Shown here: positions 51,055 through 64,000 of the stretch, in pieces
Numbering within the stretch: the first letter of the stretch is position 1
Layout: every line of letters starts with the position of its first letter
Assembly (NCBI RefSeq): GCF_021440345.1
Contig: NZ_JAKCNS010000009.1
Location: 24,154 to 88,153, forward strand
Source: Kluyvera intermedia
GTDB lineage: Bacteria > Pseudomonadota > Gammaproteobacteria > Enterobacterales > Enterobacteriaceae
Length of the DNA: 64,000 bases
Direction of reading: 5' to 3'
Made by a program: the position numbers and the translations under genes
Notes under the pieces: model-generated
Seen by the model: only the letters and a program-made list of their open reading frames with translations
Database searches by the model: none
Told to the model about the DNA's origin: nothing

Positions 51055-51293
51055 GATAACCCCCATTGCAATGCGCATAGCTTGTCTGAGATTAGCGTAA
51101 TAAGCGAGCATTTCCTATTCCTGACTCTGTGGAGGTAGAGAGAAATTAACCGCCGAAGCCACCGCTGTCATGCTCGACAATTCATTCCTGCGAGCAGCAT
51201 TCCGCAACATCGTGAACCCCATCAGTGAGCCGTCGGACGTAGAGTGATAACATCCTGCCCTGACTGATTATTTTTTCATTAAAGGGATAAACC

Positions 51294-51983
51294 ATGGAAC
51301 TGCTATTGCTGAGTAACTCGACGCTGCCGGGCAAAGCCTGGATGGAACACGCGATGCCGCTGATTGCCTCACAGCTGAACGGCCGCCGCTCTGCGGTGTT
51401 TATTCCGTTTGCAGGCGTCACGCAGACCTGGGACGAGTACACGGCGAAAACCGCGGCGGTCTTTGCGCCACTCGGCGTCACCGTGACCGGTATTCATACT
51501 GTCGCCGATCCCGTCGCAGCGATTGAAAATGCCGAACTGGTTATCGTCGGCGGCGGTAATACGTTCCAACTGCTCAAAGAGAGCCGCGAGCGCGGTCTAC
51601 TGGCACCGATTGTTGATGTGGTCAAACGCGGAGCGCTGTACATCGGCTGGAGCGCTGGGGCGAACCTTGCCTGCCCAACCATCCGCACCACCAACGACAT
51701 GCCGATTGTCGATCCAAAAGGGTTTGATGCGCTGGGTCTGTTCCCGCTGCAAATTAACCCGCACTTCACCAACGCCCTGCCGGAAGGACATAAGGGCGAA
51801 ACCCGCGAGCAGCGCATTCGCGAACTGCTGGTGGTGGCGCCAGAGCTAACGGTCATTGGTCTGCCGGAAGGCAACTGGATTCAGGTAGCACAAGGCCATG
51901 CCACGCTCGGCGGGCCGAACACCACCTACGTGTTTAAAGCGGGAGAAGAGGCGGTGGCACTGGAAGCTGGCCACCGTTTTTAA
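51294..51983 (+). CDS. pepE: Dipeptidase PepE (alpha-aspartyl peptidase)
   Basis: This 229-residue cytoplasmic S51 serine peptidase cleaves dipeptides with N-terminal aspartate. The nucleophile lies in [10 protein letters not shown] (Ser120), and the conserved Asp and His follow in [10 protein letters not shown] and INPHFTN. It begins [16 protein letters not shown] like E. coli. The 239-base gap before it (51055-51293) contains the ccdA promoter and no recognisable gene. Confidence 0.97.
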   Translation: MELLLLSNSTLPGKAWMEHAMPLIASQLNGRRSAVFIPFAGVTQTWDEYTAKTAAVFAPLGVTVTGIHTVADPVAAIENAELVIVGGGNTFQLLKESRERGLLAPIVDVVKRGALYIGWSAGANLACPTIRTTNDMPIVDPKGFDALGLFPLQINPHFTNALPEGHKGETREQRIRELLVVAPELTVIGLPEGNWIQVAQGHATLGGPNTTYVFKAGEEAVALEAGHRF

Positions 51984-52021
51984 ACATGATTCGGGGCTGA
52001 CCATACAGCCAGCCCCGCACG

Positions 52022-52050
52022 GGCCCGATGTTTATCGGGCCTGTTGTTTT
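52022..52050 (+). terminator. pepE terminator
   Basis: GGCCCGAT-gttt-ATCGGGCC followed by TGTTGTTTT, 38 bases after pepE. Confidence 0.88.
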
Positions 52051-52057
52051 ACAGCAC

Positions 52058-53689
52058 TCAATAATCGTCGCGGTCGTCGTCTTCATCCGGCTGCTCCAGC
52101 ACGCTGTAAGCCACCGAACAGAACAACGAGTTCAGGCGCAGCATATCGCCCAGCAGAGCCAGGTGCAGCGTACTGGTTTCAATACTCTGCACGTTTTGCT
52201 GATGCAGACGGTCAACGTGCGCGTGCGCGTAGCGGCGGTTCATGATGCGGAAGCGGTGCTTGCTGCGGCGCAGTCGACGCGCACTGGTCACATCGCCGGA
52301 GAAGAATACCGACATCGCCAGCTGCAGATTACTCAGCAGCAGCTCATGCAACCCGTCGAGCTCCTTTAAGCCTTCCACCGAGAACGCGCGACGGGCCGCC
52401 AGCGATTTATCCGCAATCTCACTGCCCATACGCTCCACAATGTCCGACGCCTGCTCAAGGTTGAGCGACATCTCGATAATCTCTGCCCAGCGCCGGGACT
52501 CTTCCTCCGCCAGCTCATCTTTCGGCATCCGCGCCAGATACAGTTTGATAGCGGTATAGAGCACGTTGATGTCATCGGCCTGTTTGCGCAGGTTTTTCTC
52601 TTCGCGCGGCTCGCCGTTCATCACCTTTTTTAAGCCATCCAGCATCTGCTCCGTCGCATCGCCCATGCGCAGGGTTTCGCGCGCGGCATTGGCTAACGCC
52701 AGCGTTGGGGTATCCAGCGCGGTGACATCAAGATGTTTCGGCTTCAGATGACCGTCCAGCTCCGGCTCATCGCGAATCAACCGTTTACACAAGCGCGCCA
52801 TCGGCTCGGCAAACGGCACCATCGCCACGCAGCGAATCAGGTTGTAGAAGACGTGGAAGTAGATAACCAGTTCGGATTCCGGCAGCGGCAGTTTTTGCAG
52901 CGTCGTTGCCAGCACGTGAACAAACGGCAGGATCAGCAGACTGCCCACCAGCTTAAACAGCAGGCTACCGAGCGCAACGCGGCGGGCTGAGGCGTTGGCG
53001 GCGCTGTTATTGAGCATCGCCAGCAGGCCAGAACCGAGGTTGGCACCAATAACCAGACACAGCGCGACCGGGAAAGAGATAACACCCGTGGTGGTCAGCG
53101 TGGCGGTTAACAGCACCGCCGCCAGGCTGGAGTAGCTGATTATCGCGAATACGGCACCAATTAGCGCATCCAATAGGATATCGCCGGTCAGCGAGGCAAA
53201 AATAACCTGCACGCCGTTGGCCTGGGTAATCGGCGTGACCGCCTGCACAATCAGCTCCAGCGCCAGCAGGATAAGACCGAGACCAATCCCCACGCGGCCA
53301 AGTTGACCCTCGCGCGTCTGTTTGCGGCCGAGGAAGAAAGTCACCCCGATAAAAATCAACAGCGGCGACAGCCAGGAGAGATCGAAGGTCAGGATACGGG
53401 CCATCAGCGCGGTACCCACATCGGCACCGAGCACAATCACCAGCGCAGGCGTCAAGGCGACAAGATCCTGGGCGACAAATGAGGTCACCAGCATGGTGGT
53501 GGCGTTGCTGCTTTGAACCAGCGCGGTCACACCAATACCCGCGCAGAAGGCGAGCGGCTTTTTCTCAACGCTGCGGCTGAGGACGGTACGCAGGCGGGCG
53601 CCAAAGACGCGCATCACCCCGGTACGAACAATGTGGGTGCCCCATACCAATAGGGCGACGGCAGAAAGCAGATGTAGCAGAGTTAACAC
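52058..53689 (-). CDS. yjbB: Na/Pi-cotransporter family protein YjbB
   Basis: This 543-residue inner-membrane protein has an N-terminal Na/Pi-cotransporter (PNaS) domain with the QSSNAT repeat motif (ALVQSSNATTMLVTSF) and its partner repeat, then a cytoplasmic PhoU-like helical domain (about 340-520). E. coli YjbB exports phosphate. The start codon is GTG at 53689 (VLTLLHLLSAVALL). Confidence 0.95.
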   Translation of the reverse strand: MLTLLHLLSAVALLVWGTHIVRTGVMRVFGARLRTVLSRSVEKKPLAFCAGIGVTALVQSSNATTMLVTSFVAQDLVALTPALVIVLGADVGTALMARILTFDLSWLSPLLIFIGVTFFLGRKQTREGQLGRVGIGLGLILLALELIVQAVTPITQANGVQVIFASLTGDILLDALIGAVFAIISYSSLAAVLLTATLTTTGVISFPVALCLVIGANLGSGLLAMLNNSAANASARRVALGSLLFKLVGSLLILPFVHVLATTLQKLPLPESELVIYFHVFYNLIRCVAMVPFAEPMARLCKRLIRDEPELDGHLKPKHLDVTALDTPTLALANAARETLRMGDATEQMLDGLKKVMNGEPREEKNLRKQADDINVLYTAIKLYLARMPKDELAEEESRRWAEIIEMSLNLEQASDIVERMGSEIADKSLAARRAFSVEGLKELDGLHELLLSNLQLAMSVFFSGDVTSARRLRRSKHRFRIMNRRYAHAHVDRLHQQNVQSIETSTLHLALLGDMLRLNSLFCSVAYSVLEQPDEDDDRDDY

Positions 53690-53847
53690 AGAATCCGGTT
53701 CTCCTTATCGTTATATGTTCCTGGAGCCATCAACCATCGTCGGCTTGCTAAGCGTACGTCTTCAGGGTTCATCCCGGTGCCTGATGACGCATCAACATTC
53801 CGGCCAACCATGATCTCAGGTTATTTCAGTATAAGGGTTTACGGGCA

Positions 53848-53880
53848 ATAAAGAGACAGGGCGCTCATTGAGCGCCCTGT
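53848..53880 (-). terminator. metH terminator
   Basis: ACAGGGCGCTC-att-GAGCGCCCTGT (53856-53880) is an 11-bp perfect stem. On the minus strand it continues as CTCTTTATT. It lies 31 bases after metH. Confidence 0.9.
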
Positions 53881-53911
53881 TAGTTGTAAGAAAAGATGAC
53901 GGTTTTGTGAA

Positions 53912-57595
<3,684 letters not shown>

Positions 57596-57690
57596 AGACA
57601 CTCCCGACAACGCTCAACGAAACCCAGAAAAAAGGTAATAAGGCATACTGGCATAAACCGGGGTGGCGGAAAAGAAAACAACCGTCTACA

Positions 57691-57703
57691 TGAGACAAGT
57701 TCA
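57691..57703. promoter_or_regulatory. Possible MetR box upstream of metH
   Basis: TGAGACAAGTTCA matches the MetR consensus TGAA-N5-TTCA at 7 of 8 defined positions, about 100 bases upstream of metH. E. coli metH is MetR-activated. Tentative. Confidence 0.45.
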
Positions 57704-57756
57704 ACATGACTCATCGGAGCAGTAATCTGAACGGTTGTATTATAATCAATAAAAAC

Positions 57757-57770
57757 GAAAACAATTTCCA
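57757..57770. promoter_or_regulatory. IclR autoregulatory site
   Basis: On the minus strand TGGAAATTGTTTTC resembles the IclR site upstream of aceB (63893-63908). It lies between a TATAAT -10 (57741-57746) and the iclR start, a repressing position. Confidence 0.6.
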
Positions 57771-57790
57771 CGATACAGAAAGGAGTTGCG

Positions 57791-58615
57791 ATGGTTGCCA
57801 ACGTTCCTGCTAAACGCGGCAGAAAGCCCGCCGCTGCCGCCGCACCCGCGACGGGCCAGGTGCAATCCCTCACCCGTGGCCTGAAGCTGCTGGAATGGAT
57901 TGCCGAATCTCACAATAGCGTCGCACTGACCGAACTGGCACAGCAGGCCGGGTTACCGAACTCCACCACCCACCGTTTGCTCACCACCATGCAGCAGCTG
58001 GGCTTTGTCCGTCAGGTGGGCGATTTAGGGCACTGGGCAGTGGGTGCGCATGCGTTTATCGTCGGCAGCAGTTTCCTGCAAAGCCGCAATCTGTTAGCCA
58101 TTGTCCACCCGATTTTACGTCAGCTGATGGAAGACTCCGGTGAGACGGTCAATCTGGCGGTGCTTGATAAAAGCGATCATCAGGCGATTATCATCGACCA
58201 GGTCCAGTGTACGCAGCTGATGCGTATGTCCGCACCCATTGGCGGCAAGCTGCCGATGCATGCATCCGGCGCGGGTAAAGCCTTCTTATCGCAGCTAAGC
58301 GAAGAGCAGGTTACCGGCCTGCTGCACCGTAAGGGGCTGCACGCTTACACCCACGCCACGCTGGTGTCGCCGCTGCATCTGAAGGACGATCTGGCCCAAA
58401 CGCGTAAGCGCGGTTATTCGTTTGATGATGAAGAACACGCGCTCGGGTTGCGCTGCGTGGCATCGTGCATTTATGACGAGCACCGCGAACCGTTCGCAGC
58501 CATTTCCATTTCCGGGCCCATTTCGCGAATCACCGATGACCGCGTGACCGAGTTTGGCGCGATGGTGATTAAGGCCGCGAAAGAGGTGACGCTGGCTTAT
58601 GGCGGGCTGCGTTAA
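57791..58615 (+). CDS. iclR: Acetate operon repressor IclR
   Basis: This 274-residue repressor controls aceBAK. It has a winged helix-turn-helix (about 25-85, VALTELAQQAGLPNSTTHRLLTT) and a C-terminal GAF-like effector domain (GLRCVASCIYDEHREPFAAISISGP) that senses glyoxylate and pyruvate. A Pro/Ala-rich N-terminal tail precedes the DNA-binding domain. AAAGGAG is before the ATG. arpA, found beside it in E. coli, is absent. Confidence 0.97.
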   Translation: MVANVPAKRGRKPAAAAAPATGQVQSLTRGLKLLEWIAESHNSVALTELAQQAGLPNSTTHRLLTTMQQLGFVRQVGDLGHWAVGAHAFIVGSSFLQSRNLLAIVHPILRQLMEDSGETVNLAVLDKSDHQAIIIDQVQCTQLMRMSAPIGGKLPMHASGAGKAFLSQLSEEQVTGLLHRKGLHAYTHATLVSPLHLKDDLAQTRKRGYSFDDEEHALGLRCVASCIYDEHREPFAAISISGPISRITDDRVTEFGAMVIKAAKEVTLAYGGLR

Positions 58616-58625
58616 GATGCGCGAT

Positions 58626-59039
58626 ATGAAATCCGCCTGGCAGGAAAAATATCCCCAGGCGTGGTGCTGGTCGTTTGGCGACTCCCCCGAGCTGGCTGAT
58701 GAGTTGGCCGATCTGGTGGTTGCCGGAAAGAAAACCGGGACCTGCGGCTCGTTTGCCAGCTACCAAAAAGAAGAGCCACGTTTAACGCCGGGCACCTACC
58801 ATATTGTGCTCAACGGTAGCGGAGAAGCGGTGTGTGTGATCCGTACGCTGGCCATCAGGCTCATTCGGTTTAATGAAATGAGCCCGGCGCTGGCTGCGCT
58901 GGAAGGTGAAGGCGATTTGAGTCTGGCCTACTGGCAATCGGCGCACCAGGCCTTCTTCGAACGCGAAGGCAGCTGGTCGCCGGATATGGAACTCATCTAC
59001 GAAGAATTTGCGGTCATCGAAACCGCCAGCGCCGAGTAG
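58626..59039 (+). CDS. ASCH-domain protein
   Basis: This protein of about 137 residues has an ASCH fold: [48 protein letters not shown] is the typical beta-barrel core. [14 protein letters not shown] and [10 protein letters not shown] complete it. ASCH proteins resemble PUA/EVE RNA-binding or amidohydrolase (YqfB) folds; the role here is unknown. It starts about 10 bases after iclR, with a weak ribosome site (ATG 58617 is an alternative), so it may depend on iclR transcription. Its 3-prime end overlaps the convergent aceK by 43 bases. Confidence 0.78.
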   Translation: MKSAWQEKYPQAWCWSFGDSPELADELADLVVAGKKTGTCGSFASYQKEEPRLTPGTYHIVLNGSGEAVCVIRTLAIRLIRFNEMSPALAALEGEGDLSLAYWQSAHQAFFEREGSWSPDMELIYEEFAVIETASAE

Positions 59040-60754
59040 CGAACGCTAAACCGTTGACGGCGGCGGTAGGCGTAAACATCCTCCACGTGGCCGTTTTTAA
59101 TCCGCGTTTGCAGGCCGCGCCAGTAGTCAGCGCTGAATAAGTCGGCGTGCATTTCCTCAAACAGCGGCCCAATTCGCGGGTCGGCGCACAGCCAGTGGCG
59201 AAACTCTTCCGGAAACACATCACCGGGCGAGACGCTGTACCACGGCTCGCTAGACAGCTCATCTTCCGGGTAACGTGGCGGCGGAATATGGCGGAAGTTC
59301 ACCTCCGTCATGTAGCAAATTTCATCGTAATCGTAGAACACCACGCGCCCGTGTCGGGTGACGCCAAAGTTTTTAAACAGCATATCGCCGGGGAAAATAT
59401 TGGCAGCAGCCAGCTGGCGGATGGCGTTGCCATACTCTTCGATAGCATCGCGCAGCTGCTGGCCTTCCACGCGCTCCAGCCAGATATTGAGTGGTACCAT
59501 TCGCCGCTCGATATAGAGGTGACTAATGGCGATTTTATCCCCCATATCGACGATTTTCTCCGGCGCTTCTTGTAATAGCAGCGCCATCAGTGCCGGAGAA
59601 ATTTGTTGTTTATCCAGCACGAAATTCTCAAATTCCTGGGTATCCGCCATGTGCCCGACGCGGTCGTGCTCCTTCACCAGTTGATAGCAGGCGCGAACGT
59701 GGGCGGCAGACATCTCTTTTTGCGGCGCAAATTTGTCTTTGATGACTTTAAACACCCGGTCAAAACCCGGCAGCGTGAACACCAGCATCACCATGCCGCG
59801 AATGCCCGGCGCCTCAATAAACGGTTCATCAGCATTGGCAATGTAGTGTAAATATTCACGGTAGCTTTCGGTTTTCGCATGCTTCTGGCAGCCAATCGCC
59901 ATGTACAGCTCGGCGGTGGTTTTACCCGGAAGGATCTCCCGCAGCCATTCGACCAGCGCAGCCGGTAGCGGGGCGTAAACCATAAAGTAAGAGCGCGCGA
60001 AGCCAAATACGATGCTGGCCTCTTCCGTGGTGGTGAGGCAGGTATCGACAAACAGTTCGCCTTCATCGGTACGATGAATCGGGATCAGAAACGGCAGCGT
60101 GGCGTTGGGCGTAATCAGCTTGCCAATCAGCCAGGCGGCCTTATTGCGATAAAACAGCTCATTATTGATTTGCAAATGCGAGTGGCGCAAGGTTTCCGTA
60201 TCCAGCGTTTCACTCAGATGCGCCATGATGTAGCCTACGTCGCGAAACTTATTTTGCCAGGGCAGGCGTAACGGCAGGTCGCTGAGCATTTTAAAGATCA
60301 CCGCCTCCCAACCGTGCTCCGGGAAAAAATCTTTGGCCAGCGGCCGGGGAATGGCGCGAAAACGTCGCTCGGGCTGCGAGCTGAAAATAAACAACCGCTC
60401 AGGGCTAAGCGAGCGGTGGTCAAATAACCGGCAATAGACGGAGTTGAAAAAGCTCTCCGCAATCTCGAAGCGTGGGTAATCAGGTAACAGGCGCGTGTAC
60501 TGCGCTTTTACCCGCAGCAGAAAATCGGCATCGGTACTTTTGCCGTCGGTAATGCAGCGCAGCTGTTCGACCACCAACCCCACGTGGTGATCGTACAGAT
60601 GGATACGGCTTTTCATCGCCTGCTGCACCGCATGCCAGTCAGCCTGTTCAAAACGCTGCTGTGCACCGGAAGTGACTTCCAAAAATCGACCATACTGCGC
60701 GTCAAAACCTTGCAGGATGGTTTGAGCAATCAGTAATTCCAGGCCACGCGACAT
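58997..60754 (-). CDS. aceK: Isocitrate dehydrogenase kinase/phosphatase AceK
   Basis: This 585-residue bifunctional enzyme inactivates and reactivates isocitrate dehydrogenase by phosphorylation, sending isocitrate to the glyoxylate shunt. A regulatory domain (about 1-310) precedes a kinase-like domain with [26 protein letters not shown] (ATP loop and Lys) and [13 protein letters not shown] (metal-binding Asp). The C-terminus [12 protein letters not shown] is several residues longer than E. coli and lies in the overlap with the ASCH gene. Confidence 0.97.
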   Translation of the reverse strand: MSRGLELLIAQTILQGFDAQYGRFLEVTSGAQQRFEQADWHAVQQAMKSRIHLYDHHVGLVVEQLRCITDGKSTDADFLLRVKAQYTRLLPDYPRFEIAESFFNSVYCRLFDHRSLSPERLFIFSSQPERRFRAIPRPLAKDFFPEHGWEAVIFKMLSDLPLRLPWQNKFRDVGYIMAHLSETLDTETLRHSHLQINNELFYRNKAAWLIGKLITPNATLPFLIPIHRTDEGELFVDTCLTTTEEASIVFGFARSYFMVYAPLPAALVEWLREILPGKTTAELYMAIGCQKHAKTESYREYLHYIANADEPFIEAPGIRGMVMLVFTLPGFDRVFKVIKDKFAPQKEMSAAHVRACYQLVKEHDRVGHMADTQEFENFVLDKQQISPALMALLLQEAPEKIVDMGDKIAISHLYIERRMVPLNIWLERVEGQQLRDAIEEYGNAIRQLAAANIFPGDMLFKNFGVTRHGRVVFYDYDEICYMTEVNFRHIPPPRYPEDELSSEPWYSVSPGDVFPEEFRHWLCADPRIGPLFEEMHADLFSADYWRGLQTRIKNGHVEDVYAYRRRQRFSVRYSALAVSMTANSS

Positions 60755-60769
60755 CTTTCACCCTCATTT

Positions 60770-60841
60770 GCCAGATGGCGGATTACGCCTTATCCGGCCT
60801 ACTCGATTATGTAGGCCGGATAAGCGCAAGCGCCATCCGGC
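60770..60841. repeat. REP/BIME element between aceA and aceK
   Basis: Two inverted REP units face each other: CTTATCCGGCCTAC and GTAGGCCGGATAAG around a 10-base centre, flanked by GCCAGATGGCG and CGCCATCCGGC. REP sequences are also present between aceA and aceK in E. coli, where they lower AceK relative to AceA. Confidence 0.93.
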
Positions 60842-60846
60842 AACCA

Positions 60847-62151
60847 TTAGAACTGCGACTCTTCCGTCGATCCCGTCAGCGCCGTCACCGAAGAAGCACC
60901 GCCCTGAATAATCGTAGTGACCTTATCGAAGTAGCCGGTGCCCACTTCCTGCTGGTGAGAGACGAAGGTATAGCCATCTTTCGCCGCCGCGAACTCCGGC
61001 TGCTGAACCTTCTCAACGTAGTGCTTCATGCCTTCGCCCTGCGCGTAGGAGTGCGCCAGATCGAACATGTTGAACCACATGCTGTGAATACCCGCCAGGG
61101 TGATGAACTGGTATTTGTAACCCATGTCGGACAGCTGCTGCTGGAAGCTGGCAATAGTTTTGTCGTCCAGCTTTTTCTGCCAGTTGAACGATGGCGAGCA
61201 GTTATAGGCCAGCAGTTTGCCTGGATATTTGGCGTGGATAGCGTCAGCAAAGCGCTTCGCCAGTTCCAGGTCAGGCGTGGAGGTTTCACACCACACGAGA
61301 TCGGCATACGGGGCATAGGCCAGGCCACGGCTAATCGCTTGCTCAATCCCCGACTGGGTGCGATAGAAACCTTCGCTGGTACGCTCGCCGGTGATAAAGC
61401 CGCTGTCATAAGGGTCGCAGTCGGAGGTAATTAAGTCGGCTGCATCCGCGTCGGTACGCGCAATCAGCAGCGTTGGAACGCCCATGACGTCGGCTGCCAG
61501 ACGCGCTGCTACCAGTTTCTGAATCGCTTCCTGGGTCGGTACTAATACCTTGCCGCCCATGTGACCGCACTTCTTCACCGATGCCAGCTGATCTTCAAAG
61601 TGTACCGCCGCTGCACCGGCCGCAATCATCGATTTCATCAGCTCAAACGCATTCAGTACGCCGCCAAAACCCGCTTCCGCATCGGCCACGATCGGCAGGA
61701 AGTAATCCACATAGCGTGGATCGTTCGGCTCGATCCCATTCGCCCACTGGATCTGATCGGCGCGGCTGAAGGAGTTGTTGATCCGATCCACCACCGCCGG
61801 CACCGAGTTCGCCGGGTAGAGTGATTGATCCGGGTACATGCTGGATGCCAGGTTCGCGTCCGCCGCCACCTGCCAACCGGAGAGATAAATCGCTTCAATC
61901 CCTGCCTTCGCCTGCTGCAGCGCCTGGCCACCGGTCAGCGCGCCCAGGCTATTCACGTAGCCCTTTTTGGACTCGCCGTGCAGCAGTCGCCACATTTTAG
62001 CCGAACCCAGCTGCGCCAGGGTGTGCTCCGGTTTAACCGAGCCGCGTAATTTCACCACTTCTTCCGCGCTGTACGGGCGTTTGATGCCTTCCCAACGAGG
62101 CTGCGTCCATTCTTGCTGTAATTCTTCGATTTGTTGAGTACGGGTTTTCAT
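60847..62151 (-). CDS. aceA: Isocitrate lyase AceA
   Basis: This 434-residue enzyme splits isocitrate to succinate and glyoxylate. The signature KKCGHMGGK holds the catalytic Cys195. [17 protein letters not shown] and NCSPSFNW are active-site segments. The start at 62151 ([11 protein letters not shown]) has GGAG nine bases upstream. It follows aceB by 31 bases. Confidence 0.98.
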   Translation of the reverse strand: MKTRTQQIEELQQEWTQPRWEGIKRPYSAEEVVKLRGSVKPEHTLAQLGSAKMWRLLHGESKKGYVNSLGALTGGQALQQAKAGIEAIYLSGWQVAADANLASSMYPDQSLYPANSVPAVVDRINNSFSRADQIQWANGIEPNDPRYVDYFLPIVADAEAGFGGVLNAFELMKSMIAAGAAAVHFEDQLASVKKCGHMGGKVLVPTQEAIQKLVAARLAADVMGVPTLLIARTDADAADLITSDCDPYDSGFITGERTSEGFYRTQSGIEQAISRGLAYAPYADLVWCETSTPDLELAKRFADAIHAKYPGKLLAYNCSPSFNWQKKLDDKTIASFQQQLSDMGYKYQFITLAGIHSMWFNMFDLAHSYAQGEGMKHYVEKVQQPEFAAAKDGYTFVSHQQEVGTGYFDKVTTIIQGGASSVTALTGSTEESQF

Positions 62152-62182
62152 GTGCAGATGCTCCATTTTGTTATGTGGTGAA

Positions 62183-63784
62183 TTAAGCCAACAGGCGGTA
62201 GCCTGGCAGAGTCAGGAAGTCGATCAGTTCATCAGAGGTGGTGATTTGCTCCATCAGACGCGCGGCATCGTCGAAACGACCGCCGTTAAAGCGGCTATCG
62301 CCCAGCTCGTTTTTGATAACCAACAGCTCTTCAGCCAGCATCTGGCGGAACAGCGGTTTGGTTACCGGCTTGCCGTTGCTGAGCGTTTTCTGATGGTGAA
62401 TCCACTGCCAGATAGAGGTGCGGGAGATTTCCGCCGTCGCAGCGTCCTCCATCAGGCCATAAATTGGTACGCAGCCGTTGCCGGAGATCCACGCTTCGAT
62501 GTACTGCACGGCGACGCGGATATTGGCACGCATCCCCTCTTCGGTGCGTTCGCCATCGCATGGCGTCAGCAGCTGTTCAGCGGTAATCGGCGCATCATCG
62601 GCGCGCGAGATGTTCAGCTGGTTTGCACGTGAGCCCAACACTTCGTTAAAGACTGCCATCGCGGTATCAGCTAAGCCCGGATGGGCAACCCAGGTACCGT
62701 CGTGGCCGTTGTTCGCTTCCAGCGATTTGTCCGCTTTAACTTTGTTCAGCACCTGCTCATTACGCTCGGCATCTTTGCTTGGGATAAACGCCGCCATGCC
62801 GCCCATCGCAAATGCGCCGCGCTTGTGGCAGGTTTTGATCAGCAGGCGAGAGTAGGCGCTGAGGAAGGCTTTATCCATCGTCACCACCTGACGATCGGGC
62901 AATACGCGATCCGGGTGGTTCTTCAATGTTTTGATGTAGCTAAAGATGTAATCCCAGCGGCCGCAGTTCAGACCGACAATATGGTCGCGCAGCGCGTGCA
63001 GAATCTCGTCCATCTGGAAGACTGCGGGCAGCGTTTCAATCAGCAGCGTCGCCTTGATAGTGCCGCGCGGCAGGTCAAAACGGTCTTCGGCGTAGCAGAA
63101 CACATCGTTCCACCAGGCCGCTTCCTGCCAGGCCTGAGTTTTCGGCAGGTAGAAGTAAGGGCCGCTGCCTTTCGCCAGCAGAGCTTTATGGTTGTGGAAG
63201 AAGTAGAGCGCGAAATCGAACAGGCTGCCCGGGATTGCTTCGCCACGCCAGGTGACGTGTTTTTCCGGCAGATGGAGGCCGCGCACACGGCAAACCAGTA
63301 CCGCCGGATCTGGTTTGAGCTGGTAAATCTTGCCCGCGTCGTTGGTGTAGCTGATGGTGCCGTTGACCGCATCGCGCAGGTTGATTTGCCCTTCGATGAC
63401 TTTGTTCCAGTCTGGCGCCAGCGAGTCTTCAAAGTCAGCCATAAAGACTTTGACGTTGGCATTCATGGCGTTAATCACCATTTTGCGCTCAACAGGGCCG
63501 GTAATTTCCACGCGGCGATCCTGTAAATCAGCGGGAATACCACGGACGGTCCAGCTTCCGTCTCGAATGGAAGCGGTTTCCGAAATAAAATCTGGAAGCT
63601 TTCCATCGTCAATATCTTGCTGCTGCTGAATACGCGCAGCCAGCAGCTTATTACGTTTAGGCGTAAATCGGGTCACCAGTTCGGTCAGAAACTCCACCGC
63701 TTCCGCAGTCAGAACCTGCTGTTCCTGCTCGCCATAGGGCTTCAGAAAAGCCAGTTCATCGGTTGTTGTGGCCTGTTGTGTCAT
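62183..63784 (-). CDS. aceB: Malate synthase A AceB
   Basis: This 533-residue TIM-barrel enzyme condenses glyoxylate with acetyl-CoA to malate. [54 protein letters not shown] and [16 protein letters not shown] segments are typical of malate synthase A. It is the first gene of aceBAK; GAGGAG lies seven bases before the ATG. Confidence 0.98.
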   Translation of the reverse strand: MTQQATTTDELAFLKPYGEQEQQVLTAEAVEFLTELVTRFTPKRNKLLAARIQQQQDIDDGKLPDFISETASIRDGSWTVRGIPADLQDRRVEITGPVERKMVINAMNANVKVFMADFEDSLAPDWNKVIEGQINLRDAVNGTISYTNDAGKIYQLKPDPAVLVCRVRGLHLPEKHVTWRGEAIPGSLFDFALYFFHNHKALLAKGSGPYFYLPKTQAWQEAAWWNDVFCYAEDRFDLPRGTIKATLLIETLPAVFQMDEILHALRDHIVGLNCGRWDYIFSYIKTLKNHPDRVLPDRQVVTMDKAFLSAYSRLLIKTCHKRGAFAMGGMAAFIPSKDAERNEQVLNKVKADKSLEANNGHDGTWVAHPGLADTAMAVFNEVLGSRANQLNISRADDAPITAEQLLTPCDGERTEEGMRANIRVAVQYIEAWISGNGCVPIYGLMEDAATAEISRTSIWQWIHHQKTLSNGKPVTKPLFRQMLAEELLVIKNELGDSRFNGGRFDDAARLMEQITTSDELIDFLTLPGYRLLA

Positions 63785-63892
63785 GCTGCAGCTCCTCGTT
63801 AATGATCCGAATAGTGTCCCGAAAAGATGGGCTAACGATCGTTGTCGTTTTTTCGCCCAACGTGTTTAAGACTAATCAATAAAAATAAAAAA

Positions 63893-63908
63893 TCAAAAAC
63901 GATTTCCA
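63893..63908 (-). promoter_or_regulatory. IclR operator of aceBAK
   Basis: On the minus strand TGGAAATCGTTTTTGA is nearly the same as the E. coli IclR site upstream of aceB. The surrounding region 63785-64000 is very AT-rich, with runs such as TTTTAATTAAAA at 63909-63921 that could also hold IclR or IHF. No start of the next gene (metA in E. coli) is visible before the window ends. Confidence 0.8.
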
Positions 63909-64000
63909 TTTTTAATTAAAATTAACCTCAATTCATTGATTAGTATGGAATTAAAAATTTATTATTTACTGGTGTGGTTTTCGGAAACAAAAAAGGCACC

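Noticed and set aside
51170..51247. A 25-codon open frame (MLDNSFLRAAFRNIV...) between ccdA and pepE.
   Set aside because: No ribosome-binding site, no recognised homologue and no other support.

Overview
The window is chromosomal DNA from a member of the Enterobacteriaceae. Nearly every gene has a close Escherichia coli counterpart, and the order follows the E. coli ghxP-soxRS-ssb-uvrA ... lexA ... mal ... pgi-lysC ... metH-iclR-aceKAB block, inverted. It is not E. coli itself. Several E. coli neighbours are missing (pdeC/yjcC, yjbQ, yjbL, yjbM, xylE, arpA) and other genes sit in their places. The mix fits the Klebsiella/Raoultella/Enterobacter side of the family, but I cannot fix the genus from sequence alone.

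Layout. 1-1986: start of the purine permease ghxP, the soxR/soxS superoxide switch and yjcB. 2126-7395: an accessory block with a secreted MltF-like lytic transglycosylase and a three-gene operon (HpxW-like oxamate amidohydrolase homologue, oxalate/formate-type MFS transporter, GntR repressor). 7638-19105: conserved DNA repair, replication and metabolism genes (ssb, uvrA, yjbR, aphA, tyrB, alr, dnaB, qorA, pspG, dusA). 19228-21137: a lone TraF-family outer-membrane protein and a cupin where E. coli has yjbL/yjbM. 21264-28740: zur, yjbJ, dinF, lexA, dgkA, plsB, ubiA, ubiC. 28986-36650: the maltose regulon, malK-lamB-malM divergent from malE-malF-malG, with MalT and CRP sites between. 36760-44161: psiE, an accessory acetyltransferase pair, the yjbEFGH envelope/exopolysaccharide operon and pgi. 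44353-48501: lysine riboswitch and lysC, an ERIC repeat, panS, yjbD, rluF. 48588-51054: a SorC-type regulator with two palindromic operators, an SDH-L-type oxidoreductase and a chromosomal ccdAB toxin-antitoxin pair. 51294-63784: pepE, yjbB, metH, iclR, an ASCH protein and the glyoxylate-shunt genes aceB-aceA-aceK.

How it works together. Classical circuits are visible in the DNA: SoxR acting on the 19-bp spacer of soxS, LexA boxes at lexA and ssb/uvrA, MalT boxes in malK-malE, a sigma-54 promoter at pspG, a lysine riboswitch on lysC, and IclR sites at iclR and aceB. The least characterised parts are the HpxW-like/MFS/GntR operon with its own palindromic operator, and the SorC/SDH-L pair with duplicated operators. 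Both look like small self-regulated catabolic modules whose substrate is not established. No CRISPR array, tRNA, rRNA, insertion sequence or prophage was seen.
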